Shown: positions 36,545-46,697 of the stretch, in pieces
Position numbering within the stretch: position 1 is the stretch's first letter
Layout: every line of letters begins with the position of its first letter
Assembly (NCBI RefSeq): GCF_018918125.1
Contig: NZ_JAHLQA010000042.1
Span: 1 to 64,000, forward strand
Origin: Blautia sp. MSJ-19
GTDB lineage: Bacteria > Bacillota > Clostridia > Lachnospirales > Lachnospiraceae
DNA length: 64,000 nucleotides
Reading direction: 5' to 3'
Translations under genes and position numbers: made by a program
The notes under the pieces: generated by a model
Database searches by the model: none
What the model saw: only the letters and a program-made list of their open reading frames with translations
What the model was told of the DNA's origin: nothing

Positions 36545-38020
36545 ATGGAACTGCAGACAATGACAGCCCTGGAGCTGTCAAAAAAGATCAGACAGCGTCA
36601 GGTCAAAGTAGCGGACGGTGTCAAAGAAGTTTTTGATCAGATAGAGAAAAAAGAGGGCAAAGTACACGCATATCTTGATCTTTATAAAAAAGATGCCCTT
36701 GCAAGAGCAAAAGAAGTCGAAAAAGGAATTATGGACGGCACCTACACCGGACCACTCGCCGGAGTGCCGATCGCAGTCAAAGACAACATTTGTATCAAAG
36801 GCAAAAAGACGACATGTGCGTCCAGGATCCTTGAGAATTTTGTACCACAGTATAACGCAGAAGTCATCGACCGTCTGGAAAAAGCCGGAATGATCGTGAT
36901 CGGAAAGACCAATATGGACGAGTTTGCCATGGGAAGTACCACAGAAACTTCTGCTTATGGCGTGACAAGGAACCCGTGGGATCTGGAGCGAGTTCCGGGA
37001 GGCTCATCCGGCGGTTCCTGCGCAGCAGTAGCAGCAGGAGAAACCTTTCTGGCACTTGGTTCTGATACCGGCGGTTCTATCCGTCAGCCAAGTTCTTTCT
37101 GTGGTGTGACCGGAATCAAACCGACTTACGGAACGGTATCCCGTTATGGACTGGTAGCCTATGCTTCCTCTCTGGATCAGATCGGACCGGTTGGAAAAGA
37201 TGTGGCGGACTGTGCGGCACTGCTTGAAGTGATCGCAGGACATGATCCAAAAGACAGTACTTCCCTTGATCGCAAAGACCTTGATTTTTCAAAGAGCATC
37301 GAAGAAAAGAAACTCCTCGGAATGAAGTTTGGTGTGCCGAAAGAGTTCCTTGCCAAAGGTCTGGATCCGGAAGTGAAAGATGCTTTTATGAATACACTGA
37401 AAACACTGACAGAGCAGGGAGCAATTGTAGAATTCTTTTCTGTAGCGACTATGGAATATATGATTCCTGCTTATTATATCATCGCCAGTGCGGAGGCAAG
37501 CTCCAACCTGGAACGTTTTGATGGTGTCAAATACGGTTATCGTGCAGCAGAGTATGAAGGTCTTCATGACATGTACAAAAAGACCAGAACAGAAGCTTTT
37601 GGCGAAGAGGTTAAACGTCGTATTATGCTGGGATCCTTTGTATTAAGTTCTGGCTACTATGATGCGTATTATCTGAAAGCACTTCGTACAAAAGCTTTGA
37701 TCAAACAGGAATTTGACCGTGCATTTGCAAAATATGATGTGATCCTTGCACCGGCTGCTCCATATACGGCACCAAAGATCGGAGAAAGCCTGAAAGATCC
37801 GCTTGCAATGTACCTTGGTGATATTTATACGGTTGCCGTAAACCTTTGTGGACTGCCAGGAATCACCGTTCCGTGTGGACAGGACAAAGCCGGTATGCCG
37901 ATTGGCATTCAGATGATCGGTGACTGCTTTGGAGAACACAAGATTCTCCGTGCTGCGGCTGCTTATGAGGCGGCGAGGGGAGCATTCCCGACACCGGAGA
38001 GAGGAGGTGCAGAGGCATGA
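36545..38020 (+). CDS. gatA: Asp-tRNA(Asn)/Glu-tRNA(Gln) amidotransferase subunit A
   Basis: A 491-residue amidase-signature glutaminase that frees ammonia for transamidation. The Ser-cisSer-Lys triad is visible: Lys in VPIAVKDNICIKG (near residue 80), and the Gly/Ser-rich GGSSGGSCAAVAAG with SDTGGSIRQPSSFCG (near 155-185). GAGGAG precedes the ATG. It overlaps gatB by four bases. Confidence 0.97.
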   Translation: MELQTMTALELSKKIRQRQVKVADGVKEVFDQIEKKEGKVHAYLDLYKKDALARAKEVEKGIMDGTYTGPLAGVPIAVKDNICIKGKKTTCASRILENFVPQYNAEVIDRLEKAGMIVIGKTNMDEFAMGSTTETSAYGVTRNPWDLERVPGGSSGGSCAAVAAGETFLALGSDTGGSIRQPSSFCGVTGIKPTYGTVSRYGLVAYASSLDQIGPVGKDVADCAALLEVIAGHDPKDSTSLDRKDLDFSKSIEEKKLLGMKFGVPKEFLAKGLDPEVKDAFMNTLKTLTEQGAIVEFFSVATMEYMIPAYYIIASAEASSNLERFDGVKYGYRAAEYEGLHDMYKKTRTEAFGEEVKRRIMLGSFVLSSGYYDAYYLKALRTKALIKQEFDRAFAKYDVILAPAAPYTAPKIGESLKDPLAMYLGDIYTVAVNLCGLPGITVPCGQDKAGMPIGIQMIGDCFGEHKILRAAAAYEAARGAFPTPERGGAEA

Positions 38021-39462
38021 AACAGTATGAAACCGTCATTGGTCTTGAAGTCCATGTAGAACTTGCAACAAAAACAAAAATTTTCTGTGGATGCTCCACG
38101 GAATTTGGAGGAGCTCCGAATACACATACATGCCCGGTCTGCACAGGTATGCCGGGATCTCTTCCGGTACTGAACAAAAAGGTCGTAGAATTTGCACTGA
38201 AAGCCGGCATTGCAGCAAACTGCCAGATCAACCAGTACTGTAAATTCGATAGAAAGAACTATTTTTACCCGGATAACCCTCAGAACTACCAGATTTCACA
38301 GCTGTATCTGCCAATCTGCCATGATGGCTGGGTAGAGATTGAGACTTCTGCCGGAAAGAAAAAAATCCGTATCCACGAAATGCATATGGAAGAAGATGCC
38401 GGAAAGCTGATCCATGATGAATGGGAAGACTGCTCTCTGGTAGACTATAACCGAAGCGGTGTACCGCTGATCGAGATCGTATCCGAGCCGGATATGAGAA
38501 GCTCTGAGGAAGTTATCGCATACCTCGAAAAACTTCGCTGCATGATGCAGTATCTCGGCGTATCTGACTGTAAATTACAGGAAGGTTCCATGCGTGCCGA
38601 TGTTAACCTGTCTGTCCGTGAAGTCGGCAGTGAGACATTCGGAACAAGAACCGAGATGAAGAACCTGAACTCCTTCAAGGCGATCGCAAGAGCCATCGAA
38701 GGCGAGAGAGAACGTCAGATCGAGCTGATCGAAGAAGGCAGAGCTGTTGTCCAGGAGACCCGCCGCTGGGATGACAACAAAGAATCTTCTCACGCAATGC
38801 GTTCCAAAGAGGATGCCAAAGATTACCGTTATTTCCCGGACCCGGATCTTCCACCGATCCATATTTCCGATGCATGGATCGAAGAATTACGTAAGTCTCA
38901 GCCGGAGCTTCGTGAAGAAAAGCAGCTTCGTTATCAGGAAGAATTTGAACTTCCGGCATACGATGCAGGAATCCTTACCGAGTCCAGACATCTTTCCATG
39001 TTGTTTGAAGAGGTTGCAAATCTTTGCGGAAGTCCTAAAAAGGCTGCGAACTGGTTTATGGGAGAGGTTCTCCGACTGACAAAAGACAAGGGACTTGATG
39101 TGGAAAAAGTTTCCTTTACACCGAAGCATCTGGCAGATCTGATCCAGATGGTGGAGAAAAAAGAAGTCAGTGCACAGAATGCAAAGAAAGTCTTCGAAAA
39201 AGTTTTCGACGAAGATATCGAACCGGTATCCTATATCGAAGAACACGGTCTTAAGATCGTAGAAGATACAGGACTTCTCAACGATACCTTACAGAAGATC
39301 ATGGATGAGAACCCTGGACCGCTCGCAGAACTTCTTGGCGGCAAAGAAAAAGTATTCGGATTCTTTGTCGGTAAGATGATGAGAGAACTCAAAGGCAAGG
39401 CAAGCCCGGACGCAGTCCGTGAGGCTCTTGTAAAAGAAGTGGAAAAAAGAAAGAACCAGTAA
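38017..39462 (+). CDS. gatB: Asp-tRNA(Asn)/Glu-tRNA(Gln) amidotransferase subunit B
   Basis: A 481-residue kinase/transamidase subunit that activates the misacylated aminoacyl-tRNA. It starts YETVIGLEVHVELATKTKIF, has zinc-site-type cysteines in CGCSTEF...HTCPVCTGMPG, the active-site segment HMEEDAGKLIHD, and a C-terminal YqeY-like tail domain that grips the tRNA. Its ATG overlaps the gatA stop. The set gatCAB gives Gln-tRNA and probably Asn-tRNA in this organism. Confidence 0.97.
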   Translation: MKQYETVIGLEVHVELATKTKIFCGCSTEFGGAPNTHTCPVCTGMPGSLPVLNKKVVEFALKAGIAANCQINQYCKFDRKNYFYPDNPQNYQISQLYLPICHDGWVEIETSAGKKKIRIHEMHMEEDAGKLIHDEWEDCSLVDYNRSGVPLIEIVSEPDMRSSEEVIAYLEKLRCMMQYLGVSDCKLQEGSMRADVNLSVREVGSETFGTRTEMKNLNSFKAIARAIEGERERQIELIEEGRAVVQETRRWDDNKESSHAMRSKEDAKDYRYFPDPDLPPIHISDAWIEELRKSQPELREEKQLRYQEEFELPAYDAGILTESRHLSMLFEEVANLCGSPKKAANWFMGEVLRLTKDKGLDVEKVSFTPKHLADLIQMVEKKEVSAQNAKKVFEKVFDEDIEPVSYIEEHGLKIVEDTGLLNDTLQKIMDENPGPLAELLGGKEKVFGFFVGKMMRELKGKASPDAVREALVKEVEKRKNQ

Positions 39463-39538
39463 AGAAAGCATGCTGATCAGGCAGCAGAGAACGGAGTAAA
39501 CAGCAACAGCCAGCATAGAGATGAGGAGAACAAATATT

Positions 39539-40753
39539 ATGGTTACAGTAAATAAAAATTATCTGAAATTACCGGGAAGTTATCTTTTTTCCACGATCGC
39601 AAAAAAGGTAGCAGCTTATCAGTCAGAAAATCCGGATGTACAGATCGTACGTCTTGGAATCGGAGATGTCACGCAGCCGCTGGCTCCGGCGATCATTGAT
39701 GCACTTCATAAATCCGTAGATGAAATGGCAAATGCCGAGACTTTCCACGGATATGCACCGGATCTCGGATATGAATTTTTAAGAAGTGCGATTGCAAAAA
39801 ATGATTACGAGGCAAGAGGCTGCCAGATCAGTGCAGATGAGATTTTTGTGTCAGACGGAGCAAAAAGTGATTCAGGAAATATTCAGGAAATCTTTGGTAC
39901 AGAAAATAAAGTAGCTGTCTGCGATCCGGTATATCCGGTATATGTGGATACCAACGTTATGGCAGGACGCACCGGAGAATACAACAAGAAAAATGAAAAC
40001 TTTGATGGTGTGATCTACATGCCTTGTCTGGAAGAGAATGGATTCCTTCCGGAACTTCCGACAGAGACACCGGATCTGATCTATCTGTGCTTCCCGAACA
40101 ACCCGAGTGGTGCAGCAATCACAAAAGACAAACTTCAGGAGTGGGTAGACTACGCAAACAAGAACGGTGCAGTGATTATCTATGATGCCGCTTATGAAGC
40201 ATATATCACAGAAGAGGATGTGCCGCACAGCATTTACGAGTGTGAGGGTGCACGAACCTGTGCAATCGAGCTTCGAAGCTTTTCCAAGAATGCAGGATTT
40301 ACAGGTGTTCGTCTTGGATTCACGGTTGTCCCGAAAGACCTTGTCCGTGAAGGGGTTGCACTGCATGATCTCTGGGCAAGAAGACATGGAACCAAATTCA
40401 ATGGTGCCCCATATATCGTACAGCGCGCAGGCGAAGCTGTTTATTCTCCGGAAGGAAAAGCACAGTTAAAAGAGCAGGTTGCTTACTATATGAGAAATGC
40501 CCATACGATTTACAACGGCCTGAAAGAAGCTGGATATTCGGTATCTGGTGGTGTGAATGCTCCATACATCTGGCTGAAAACACCGAATAACATGAGTTCA
40601 TGGGATTTCTTTGATTATCTTCTTGAAAATGCACACGTAGTAGGAACCCCGGGTTCAGGATTTGGTGCACATGGAGAAGGATTCTTCCGTCTGACTGCAT
40701 TCGGAAGCTATGAAAATACACAGGAAGCTCTCCGCAGGATCAAAGCCCTGTAA
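39539..40753 (+). CDS. dapL: LL-diaminopimelate aminotransferase
   Basis: A 404-residue PLP enzyme (fold type I) converting tetrahydrodipicolinate directly to LL-diaminopimelate for lysine and peptidoglycan. The N-terminus [20 protein letters not shown] is typical of Dap[14 protein letters not shown] is the cofactor region, and the PLP lysine is in [18 protein letters not shown] 39539 is chosen over the upstream ATG 39521 because it has GAGGAG at proper spacing. The glutamate used as amino donor links it loosely to the gltBD/GS theme. Confidence 0.94.
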   Translation: MVTVNKNYLKLPGSYLFSTIAKKVAAYQSENPDVQIVRLGIGDVTQPLAPAIIDALHKSVDEMANAETFHGYAPDLGYEFLRSAIAKNDYEARGCQISADEIFVSDGAKSDSGNIQEIFGTENKVAVCDPVYPVYVDTNVMAGRTGEYNKKNENFDGVIYMPCLEENGFLPELPTETPDLIYLCFPNNPSGAAITKDKLQEWVDYANKNGAVIIYDAAYEAYITEEDVPHSIYECEGARTCAIELRSFSKNAGFTGVRLGFTVVPKDLVREGVALHDLWARRHGTKFNGAPYIVQRAGEAVYSPEGKAQLKEQVAYYMRNAHTIYNGLKEAGYSVSGGVNAPYIWLKTPNNMSSWDFFDYLLENAHVVGTPGSGFGAHGEGFFRLTAFGSYENTQEALRRIKAL

Positions 40754-40795
40754 GAGAGGGTAAAGTTGAATAAAGAACGGCATTGCCGGTAAGGA

Positions 40796-40828
40796 AAAGA
40801 GGTGGTTTTTGACAAACTGCCTCTTTTT
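40796..40828 (+). terminator. dapL terminator
   Basis: A 15-bp stem with one internal wobble (40794-40808 with 40814-40828) containing AAAGAGG/CCTCTTT and GGTGGTTT/AAACTGCC, ending in TTTTT. Strong. Confidence 0.9.
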
Positions 40829-40937
40829 CGTTGCTATCCGAAAAAATATACCGTATAATCGTAGTGAACTATTTTTACGTATTTTGCAGAGAAATATTCA
40901 GGATATAACCGGATACCAGTCAAAGGAGTCGTTACAG

Positions 40938-42206
40938 ATGTACATAGAAACAACCAGAAAACTATTGGAATTTATCAGAAAAAGTCCAACTGCATTTCAG
41001 GCAGTGGAGGAAATGAAAAATAGACTGACAGAACAGGGATTTGAGGAACTTTCAGAAAAAGAACACTGGAAACTGGTTCCGGGAGGCAAATATCTGGTAA
41101 CCAGAAATCATTCTGCACTGATCGCATTCTGTATACCGCAAACCGAAGTGTGGAAATTTCATATTATGGCAAGCCACAGCGATTCACCGGCATTTAAAAT
41201 CAAAGAAAATCCGGAGATCAAAATAGAAAACAGCTATGTAAAACTGAATGTGGAAAAATATGGTGGTATGCTGATGGCACCGTGGTTTGACAGACCGTTG
41301 TCCGTTGCAGGAAGAGTGATCATACGTGGCAGGGATGGGCTGGAAGAGAAACTGGTCAATGTCGAGCGTGATCTGGTGATGATTCCGAATCTTGCCATTC
41401 ATATGAACCGGGAAGCCAACAATGGCTTTTCCTATAATCCGCAGAAAGATCTGCTGCCATTGTTTGCAGCAGGATCTACAGACAGAACGCTGCTGGAAAT
41501 AATTGCGGAACAGACCGGCATCCCAAAAGAAGATATACTCAGTCATGATCTGTTTTTGTATAATCGTATGCCAGGTACGATATGGGGGGCAGATCAGGAA
41601 TTTGTTTCTTCCGCACGTCTGGATGATCTGCAGTGTGCATTTTCATCTATGGAGGGACTTCTCCGGTCACAGCATCAGAATTCAATTACAGTTCACTGTG
41701 TGATGGATAATGAGGAAGTTGGCAGCGGAACGAAGCAGGGAGCTGCATCCACATTTCTTAAAGACACACTTCTCCGAATAAATATGGGACTTGGAAGAAC
41801 ATACGAAGAATATCTGATGACACTTGCAGGAAGCTTTATGGTGTCTGCAGACAATGCGCATGCGCTGCACCCGAATCATACGGACAAGGCAGACCCGGTG
41901 AACCGACCGGTGCTGAATAAAGGAATTGTGATCAAATACAATGCAAATCAGAAATATTGTACAGATGCAGTTTCAGCAGCTGAATTTAAAGAACTTTGTG
42001 CAAAGGCGGATGTACCATACCAGACATTTGTGAATCGTTCAGATATAGCAGGTGGTTCTACACTTGGAAATATATCTAATACACAGGTTCCGATGAATAC
42101 AGTGGATATCGGACTGCCGCAGCTTGCCATGCATTCCCCGTATGAGACGGCAGGTGTGAAGGATACGGAGTATCTGATTCGAATGGCAGCAGAACTTTTT
42201 GCATAA
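40938..42206 (+). CDS. apeB: M18-family aminopeptidase
   Basis: A 422-residue di-zinc exopeptidase of the aspartyl aminopeptidase family. Metal and catalytic motifs are ASHSDSPAFKI (His-Asp, near residue 80), FVSSARLDDLQCAF, VMDNEEVGSGTKQGA (Glu-Glu, near 260) and ADNAHALHPNHTDKAD (near 310). ATG 40938 has CAAAGGAG upstream; the open frame starts much earlier but those residues look non-coding. Cytosolic peptide turnover. Confidence 0.93.
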   Translation: MYIETTRKLLEFIRKSPTAFQAVEEMKNRLTEQGFEELSEKEHWKLVPGGKYLVTRNHSALIAFCIPQTEVWKFHIMASHSDSPAFKIKENPEIKIENSYVKLNVEKYGGMLMAPWFDRPLSVAGRVIIRGRDGLEEKLVNVERDLVMIPNLAIHMNREANNGFSYNPQKDLLPLFAAGSTDRTLLEIIAEQTGIPKEDILSHDLFLYNRMPGTIWGADQEFVSSARLDDLQCAFSSMEGLLRSQHQNSITVHCVMDNEEVGSGTKQGAASTFLKDTLLRINMGLGRTYEEYLMTLAGSFMVSADNAHALHPNHTDKADPVNRPVLNKGIVIKYNANQKYCTDAVSAAEFKELCAKADVPYQTFVNRSDIAGGSTLGNISNTQVPMNTVDIGLPQLAMHSPYETAGVKDTEYLIRMAAELFA

Positions 42207-42246
42207 CAGGGTATGCTTTCAGAGTGAAGAAAAGAAGGAAAGAAAA

Positions 42247-43056
42247 ATGAGTGATAAAAAAGCAGTATTTTTTGACGCAGACGGAACGATCTGCGATATA
42301 GAAAAAGGAGTGCCGGACAGTGCAATCGAGTCTATCAAAAAGCTGATCGCAAACGGGCATCAGGCATGGCTGTGCACAGGAAGAAGCCGTGCATTTGTAC
42401 CGTGGTATCTTGAGCAGATTCCGTTTACAGGAATGATCAGTGCCTGTGGGGCAACGATTGAAAAAGACGGAAAAAGACTCTACAATAATGAAATGACACC
42501 GGAAGTGGCAAAATATTCGGTGGAAGTATTGCGCAGATACGGACTGATTCCGGTTATGGAAGGTGCCGATTATATGTATTATGATAAAGAGGAATATACT
42601 ACAGAGGTAAACTGGTATACAGATCTGATCACAGAGGCACTTGGACCGAAATGGAGACCGATCCGTGGAAACGAAAACTGTATGCATATCAATAAGATCA
42701 GTGCCAAGATGCAGGATGGCTGCAATGCGGATCAGGCCTGCCGGGAACTGGAACGATATTATGATGTGATTCATCACGAGGAGAATGCATTTGTCGGAAC
42801 AACGATTGAGCTGATCCCGAAGGGATGCAACAAGGCTGTGGGAATTGCCGCAGTCTGCAGAATCTTTGACATTGCATGGGAGGATACGGTGGTATTTGGA
42901 GACAGCAACAACGATCTTTCCATGTTTGAATATGCGGCGACAAAAGTTGCCATGGGAAATGGCTCCCCGAAGATTCGTGAACTTGCAGATTATGTGACGA
43001 CAGATATGTTTCATTATGGAATCCGGAACGGACTTACCAAATTAGGACTTATTTAG
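42247..43056 (+). CDS. Cof-type HAD-superfamily phosphatase
   Basis: A 269-residue HAD hydrolase with nucleophile motif VFFDADGTICDIE, motif II in WLCTGRSR, and motifs III/IV in KGCNKAVGIA and VVFGDSNNDLSMFE. The large inserted cap is of the Cof (C2b) type, which acts on small sugar phosphates or nucleotides. ATG 42247 is preferred (AAGGAAAG upstream). It lies 11 bases before the phosphatase at 43068, suggesting co-transcription. Substrate unknown. Confidence 0.9.
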   Translation: MSDKKAVFFDADGTICDIEKGVPDSAIESIKKLIANGHQAWLCTGRSRAFVPWYLEQIPFTGMISACGATIEKDGKRLYNNEMTPEVAKYSVEVLRRYGLIPVMEGADYMYYDKEEYTTEVNWYTDLITEALGPKWRPIRGNENCMHINKISAKMQDGCNADQACRELERYYDVIHHEENAFVGTTIELIPKGCNKAVGIAAVCRIFDIAWEDTVVFGDSNNDLSMFEYAATKVAMGNGSPKIRELADYVTTDMFHYGIRNGLTKLGLI

Positions 43057-43067
43057 AAGGAGAAGGT

Positions 43068-44120
43068 ATGAAATACGGAAAAATAAGAATCGAGGATGGC
43101 AACTTTATTTTTTCCAGACACATGTTGATCAATTATCTTCCATGTAAAGATATTCTCTGGGCGTACAAACGCAAAGAAGGTGCAGAGGGTGGTGTACAGA
43201 AACAGTACAGTACCAGTTCGCTGGTGATCATTACGCGAAGAAAAAAGAAATATCAGTTTGAGATGACAGACAGAGAGATCCACAGCTGTATACAGCTTCT
43301 CAAAGCACTGCATCCGGAGATTGCGACCGGTTACCCACAAGGGGGCAGGATCCCGCTGCAGAGCCTTCCAAATACACGTGATCTGGGAGCACTGGAAACA
43401 GTGGACGGAAAGCATATTCTGCCGAAACGACTTCTTCGAAGTGGAGACCTGTACCATCTGTCTATCATGGACCAGGATATGCTGAAAAAAGAATATCGAT
43501 TGTCGGCTGTGATTGATTTCCGGACCAGAATGGAATCTCTCAAAAAACCGGATACGGTTATGGAAGGTGTGACCTGGTTTGAGATGCCGATCGTGGATGA
43601 AGAAACCCTTGGGATTACAAGAGAAGCAGGTTTTATGGAAATGCTGAATCGAGTCAAGGCATCACCGGATGAGTTTATGCTTCGACAGTATGCTTCGCTT
43701 GTCCATGATGATTACAGTGTAAAACAGTATGCACGTTTTCTGGATGTCCTTCTTCATCAGGAAGAAGGTGCGGTTCTCTGGCACTGCAGTGCCGGTAAGG
43801 ATCGTGTGGGCGTAGGAACTGCACTGCTGCTGCATGCACTGGGCGTCCCGAAAAAAACAATCTATGAAGATTTTATGAGGACAAATCTCTGTCTGGAGGG
43901 AGAGATGGAACACATGATACGTCTTCTGGAGACAAAAATGATCGTGGATAATGAAGTGATGGATGTAGTACGGCTTCTGTACAGAGTAAAAGAAGAATAT
44001 CTGGATACGGTATTTGAGACAATTGAAAAAGACTATGGATCCATGGATGTTTTTATGAAAAAAGCACTCTATATGTCATCCAAAAATCTGGAAGATCTCC
44101 GGAAAAAATATCTTGTATAA
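43068..44120 (+). CDS. Protein tyrosine/phosphoinositide phosphatase with N-terminal PH-like domain
   Basis: A 350-residue protein. The C-terminal part is an IphP-like dual-specificity phosphatase: NTRDLGALET opens the domain near residue 102, DFRTRMESL follows, and the P-loop is LWHCSAGKDRVGVGTALLLH near 242 (the CX5R signature with the Lys-Asp insertion typical of LipA/IphP enzymes). Residues 1-85 (RIEDGNFIFSRHMLINYLPC, then IITRRKKKYQFEMTDREI) are predicted beta-rich and resemble small bacterial PH-like domains; that part is inference. GAAGGAG precedes the ATG. Confidence 0.87.
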   Translation: MKYGKIRIEDGNFIFSRHMLINYLPCKDILWAYKRKEGAEGGVQKQYSTSSLVIITRRKKKYQFEMTDREIHSCIQLLKALHPEIATGYPQGGRIPLQSLPNTRDLGALETVDGKHILPKRLLRSGDLYHLSIMDQDMLKKEYRLSAVIDFRTRMESLKKPDTVMEGVTWFEMPIVDEETLGITREAGFMEMLNRVKASPDEFMLRQYASLVHDDYSVKQYARFLDVLLHQEEGAVLWHCSAGKDRVGVGTALLLHALGVPKKTIYEDFMRTNLCLEGEMEHMIRLLETKMIVDNEVMDVVRLLYRVKEEYLDTVFETIEKDYGSMDVFMKKALYMSSKNLEDLRKKYLV

Positions 44121-44166
44121 AAGTGCATAAAATGTCAAAAAAGTGCAATGTATACAAAATTTTTCG

Positions 44167-44194
44167 TTGACAAACGATGTAATGTTGCTATAAT
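44167..44194 (+). promoter_or_regulatory. ilvN promoter
   Basis: TTGACA (44167-44172), 16-bp spacer, TATAAT (44189-44194). The leader (about 60 bases) has a small hairpin ACAATT/AATTGT but no T-box or terminator. Confidence 0.85.
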
Positions 44195-44261
44195 AAAGAA
44201 CATGCAGACAATTTTACAATGGAATTGTTTACAAGATTAAAGTGTTGAAAGCAGGTGCGTT

Positions 44262-44759
44262 ATGCAGAAGAGAATTTTGTCCCTGTTAGTAGATAACACT
44301 GCTGGTGTACTGAGCCGTATTTCCGGACTGTTTAGCCGCAGAGGTTATAATATTGACAGCCTGACAGTCGGCGTGACTGCGGATGAGCGTTATTCCAGAA
44401 TGACGGTTGTATGCAGTGGAGATTCCATGATTCTGGAACAGATCACCAAACAGCTTGCAAAGCTGGTAGATGTAAGAGATATCAAGGTTCTTGAGCCTGA
44501 TAACAGCGTGAGCAGAGAGCTGGTCCTTGTCAAAGTTGCAGCGAGACCGGAGCAGCGTGAGGGAATCATTTCGATTGCAAATATTTTCCGTGCCAATGTG
44601 ATTGATGTCGGAAAGACTTCTCTGGTCATTGAGATGACAGGAAGCAAAAGTAAGTTAAGTGCGCTGATTGACCTTTTGGGTGAGTATGAGATACTTGAAC
44701 TTGCGAGAACTGGTATTACCGGACTTTCCAGAGGTGCCAGTGATGTAAAATTCCTGTAA
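44262..44759 (+). CDS. ilvN: Acetolactate synthase small (regulatory) subunit
   Basis: A 165-residue regulatory subunit with an N-terminal ACT domain (ILSLLVDNTAGVLSRISGLF then RRGYNIDSLTVG), which binds valine, and the C-terminal domain characteristic of IlvH/IlvN. The catalytic subunit ilvB is not adjacent. ilvC follows after 98 bases, so this is a branched-chain amino acid unit with the catalytic subunit elsewhere. Confidence 0.94.
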   Translation: MQKRILSLLVDNTAGVLSRISGLFSRRGYNIDSLTVGVTADERYSRMTVVCSGDSMILEQITKQLAKLVDVRDIKVLEPDNSVSRELVLVKVAARPEQREGIISIANIFRANVIDVGKTSLVIEMTGSKSKLSALIDLLGEYEILELARTGITGLSRGASDVKFL

Positions 44760-44845
44760 AAGACAGGTCTTTTATATACAGATTTATTAAGTTTGCTAAG
44801 GGGTACAGCCCTTTAACGATAAATATTATTTTACAAATAGCTTAG

Positions 44846-45877
<1,032 letters not shown>

Positions 45878-45878
45878 G

Positions 45879-45901
45879 AAAAATTTGCGTAGCAAATTTT
45901 T
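45879..45901 (+). repeat. Perfect short hairpin after ilvC
   Basis: AAAAATTTGC and GCAAATTTTT around GTA directly after the ilvC stop. Precedes the tandem repeats. Confidence 0.6.
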
Positions 45902-45907
45902 CGCTCT

Positions 45908-45995
45908 TCAAATGTAGCGAAGCGGAATTTGAAGTTCCACAATTACGATACTCAAATGTAGCGAAGCGGAATTTGAAGTTCCACAATTACGATAC
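45908..45995 (+). repeat. Two tandem 44-bp repeats, each with a hairpin
   Basis: Units 45908-45951 and 45952-45995 are identical; a third copy begins (TCAAA) at 45996 and stops. Each unit contains TTCAAAT or TCAAAT...ATTTGA around GTAGCGAAGCGGA, giving a hairpin. They lie in the ilvC 3' region before its terminator. The remaining bases to 46196 hold that terminator and the sipW promoter. Confidence 0.85.
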
Positions 45996-46000
45996 TCAAA

Positions 46001-46036
46001 CGGCATGCCCGATTTATCCCGGGCATGTCGTTTTTT
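46001..46036 (+). terminator. ilvNC terminator
   Basis: GGCATGCCCG (46002-46011) pairs with CGGGCATGTC (46020-46029), with an extra C-G pair, followed by six T. Confidence 0.93.
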
Positions 46037-46074
46037 GTTATTTATGCCTGTCACAATCTGACGAACGAATTTTG

Positions 46075-46103
46075 TTGACTTTCCCGTGAACAGGGCATAA
46101 GAT
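46075..46103 (+). promoter_or_regulatory. Promoter of the SipW/TasA-like locus
   Basis: TTGACT (46075-46080), 17-bp spacer, TAAGAT (46098-46103), about 95 bases before sipW. Confidence 0.65.
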
Positions 46104-46196
46104 AAAGACATCTTAAGACAATCTTGATTTTTCAATCAATGCAGATCTGCAAAAAAATCCAATTTATTTTTCAAAACAAAACAAGAAAGGAGAAGC

Positions 46197-46697
46197 ATGA
46201 AAACGGCAGAAAGAGCCGGAAGAATTTTTCTGACATTCATGGCGGTGGCCGGTCTGTTCCTTCTGATACTTCCATTCTTTGGAATCTCGATAGATACAGT
46301 ACTGTCCGGTTCTATGGAGCCGGTTTTAAAAACAGGAGGTATTGCTTTTACAGATACAAAGAATCGGACGCCTGAAATCGGAGAGATCATTACGTACCAG
46401 GCGGGGGACAGTAAGGTCAGCCATCGTGTAGTCGGAAAAGAACAAAATGGTTACAGGACAAAAGGTGATGCAAATAATGGAGAGGATGCAGCCCTGGTAA
46501 TGCCATCCCAGATCATTGGGAAAGTGGTCTTTTCACTTCCTTTTCTGGGATATGCGGCAGTATTTTTTAAACAGAAAACAGTTTTTGCGATACTGATGTT
46601 TATGCTTTTGCAGGAACTGCTTTTTCTCCTGATGCAGGGTATTCAATGGAAAGGAGAGCGCAAAAAAAATGCGCGGAAAATCAAATATGAAAAATAA
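46197..46697 (+). CDS. sipW: Signal peptidase I, SipW (ER) type
   Basis: A 166-residue membrane peptidase. The catalytic Ser lies in DTVLSGSMEPVLKTGG near residue 40, and the general base position is KVSHRVVG, with His in place of the bacterial Lys, which marks the ER/archaeal/SipW branch. N- and C-terminal membrane spans are present. SipW enzymes process the special signal peptides of TasA/CalY fibre proteins; three such proteins follow immediately. AAAGGAG precedes the ATG, and the end overlaps the next gene. Confidence 0.92.
   Translation: MKTAERAGRIFLTFMAVAGLFLLILPFFGISIDTVLSGSMEPVLKTGGIAFTDTKNRTPEIGEIITYQAGDSKVSHRVVGKEQNGYRTKGDANNGEDAALVMPSQIIGKVVFSLPFLGYAAVFFKQKTVFAILMFMLLQELLFLLMQGIQWKGERKKNARKIKYEK

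Noticed and set aside
44121-44261. T-box or leader-peptide attenuator before ilvN
   Set aside because: No T-box sequence, no terminator and only a short leader; just a good promoter and a small hairpin.
45908-45995. CRISPR-like repeats
   Set aside because: Only two units, directly abutting with no spacers and no cas genes; a simple tandem duplication.
45998-46009. AACGGC loop before the ilvC terminator as a further copy of the glutamine-leader hairpin
   Set aside because: The flanks do not pair to close a six-base loop, and it is a 3' terminator rather than a leader.
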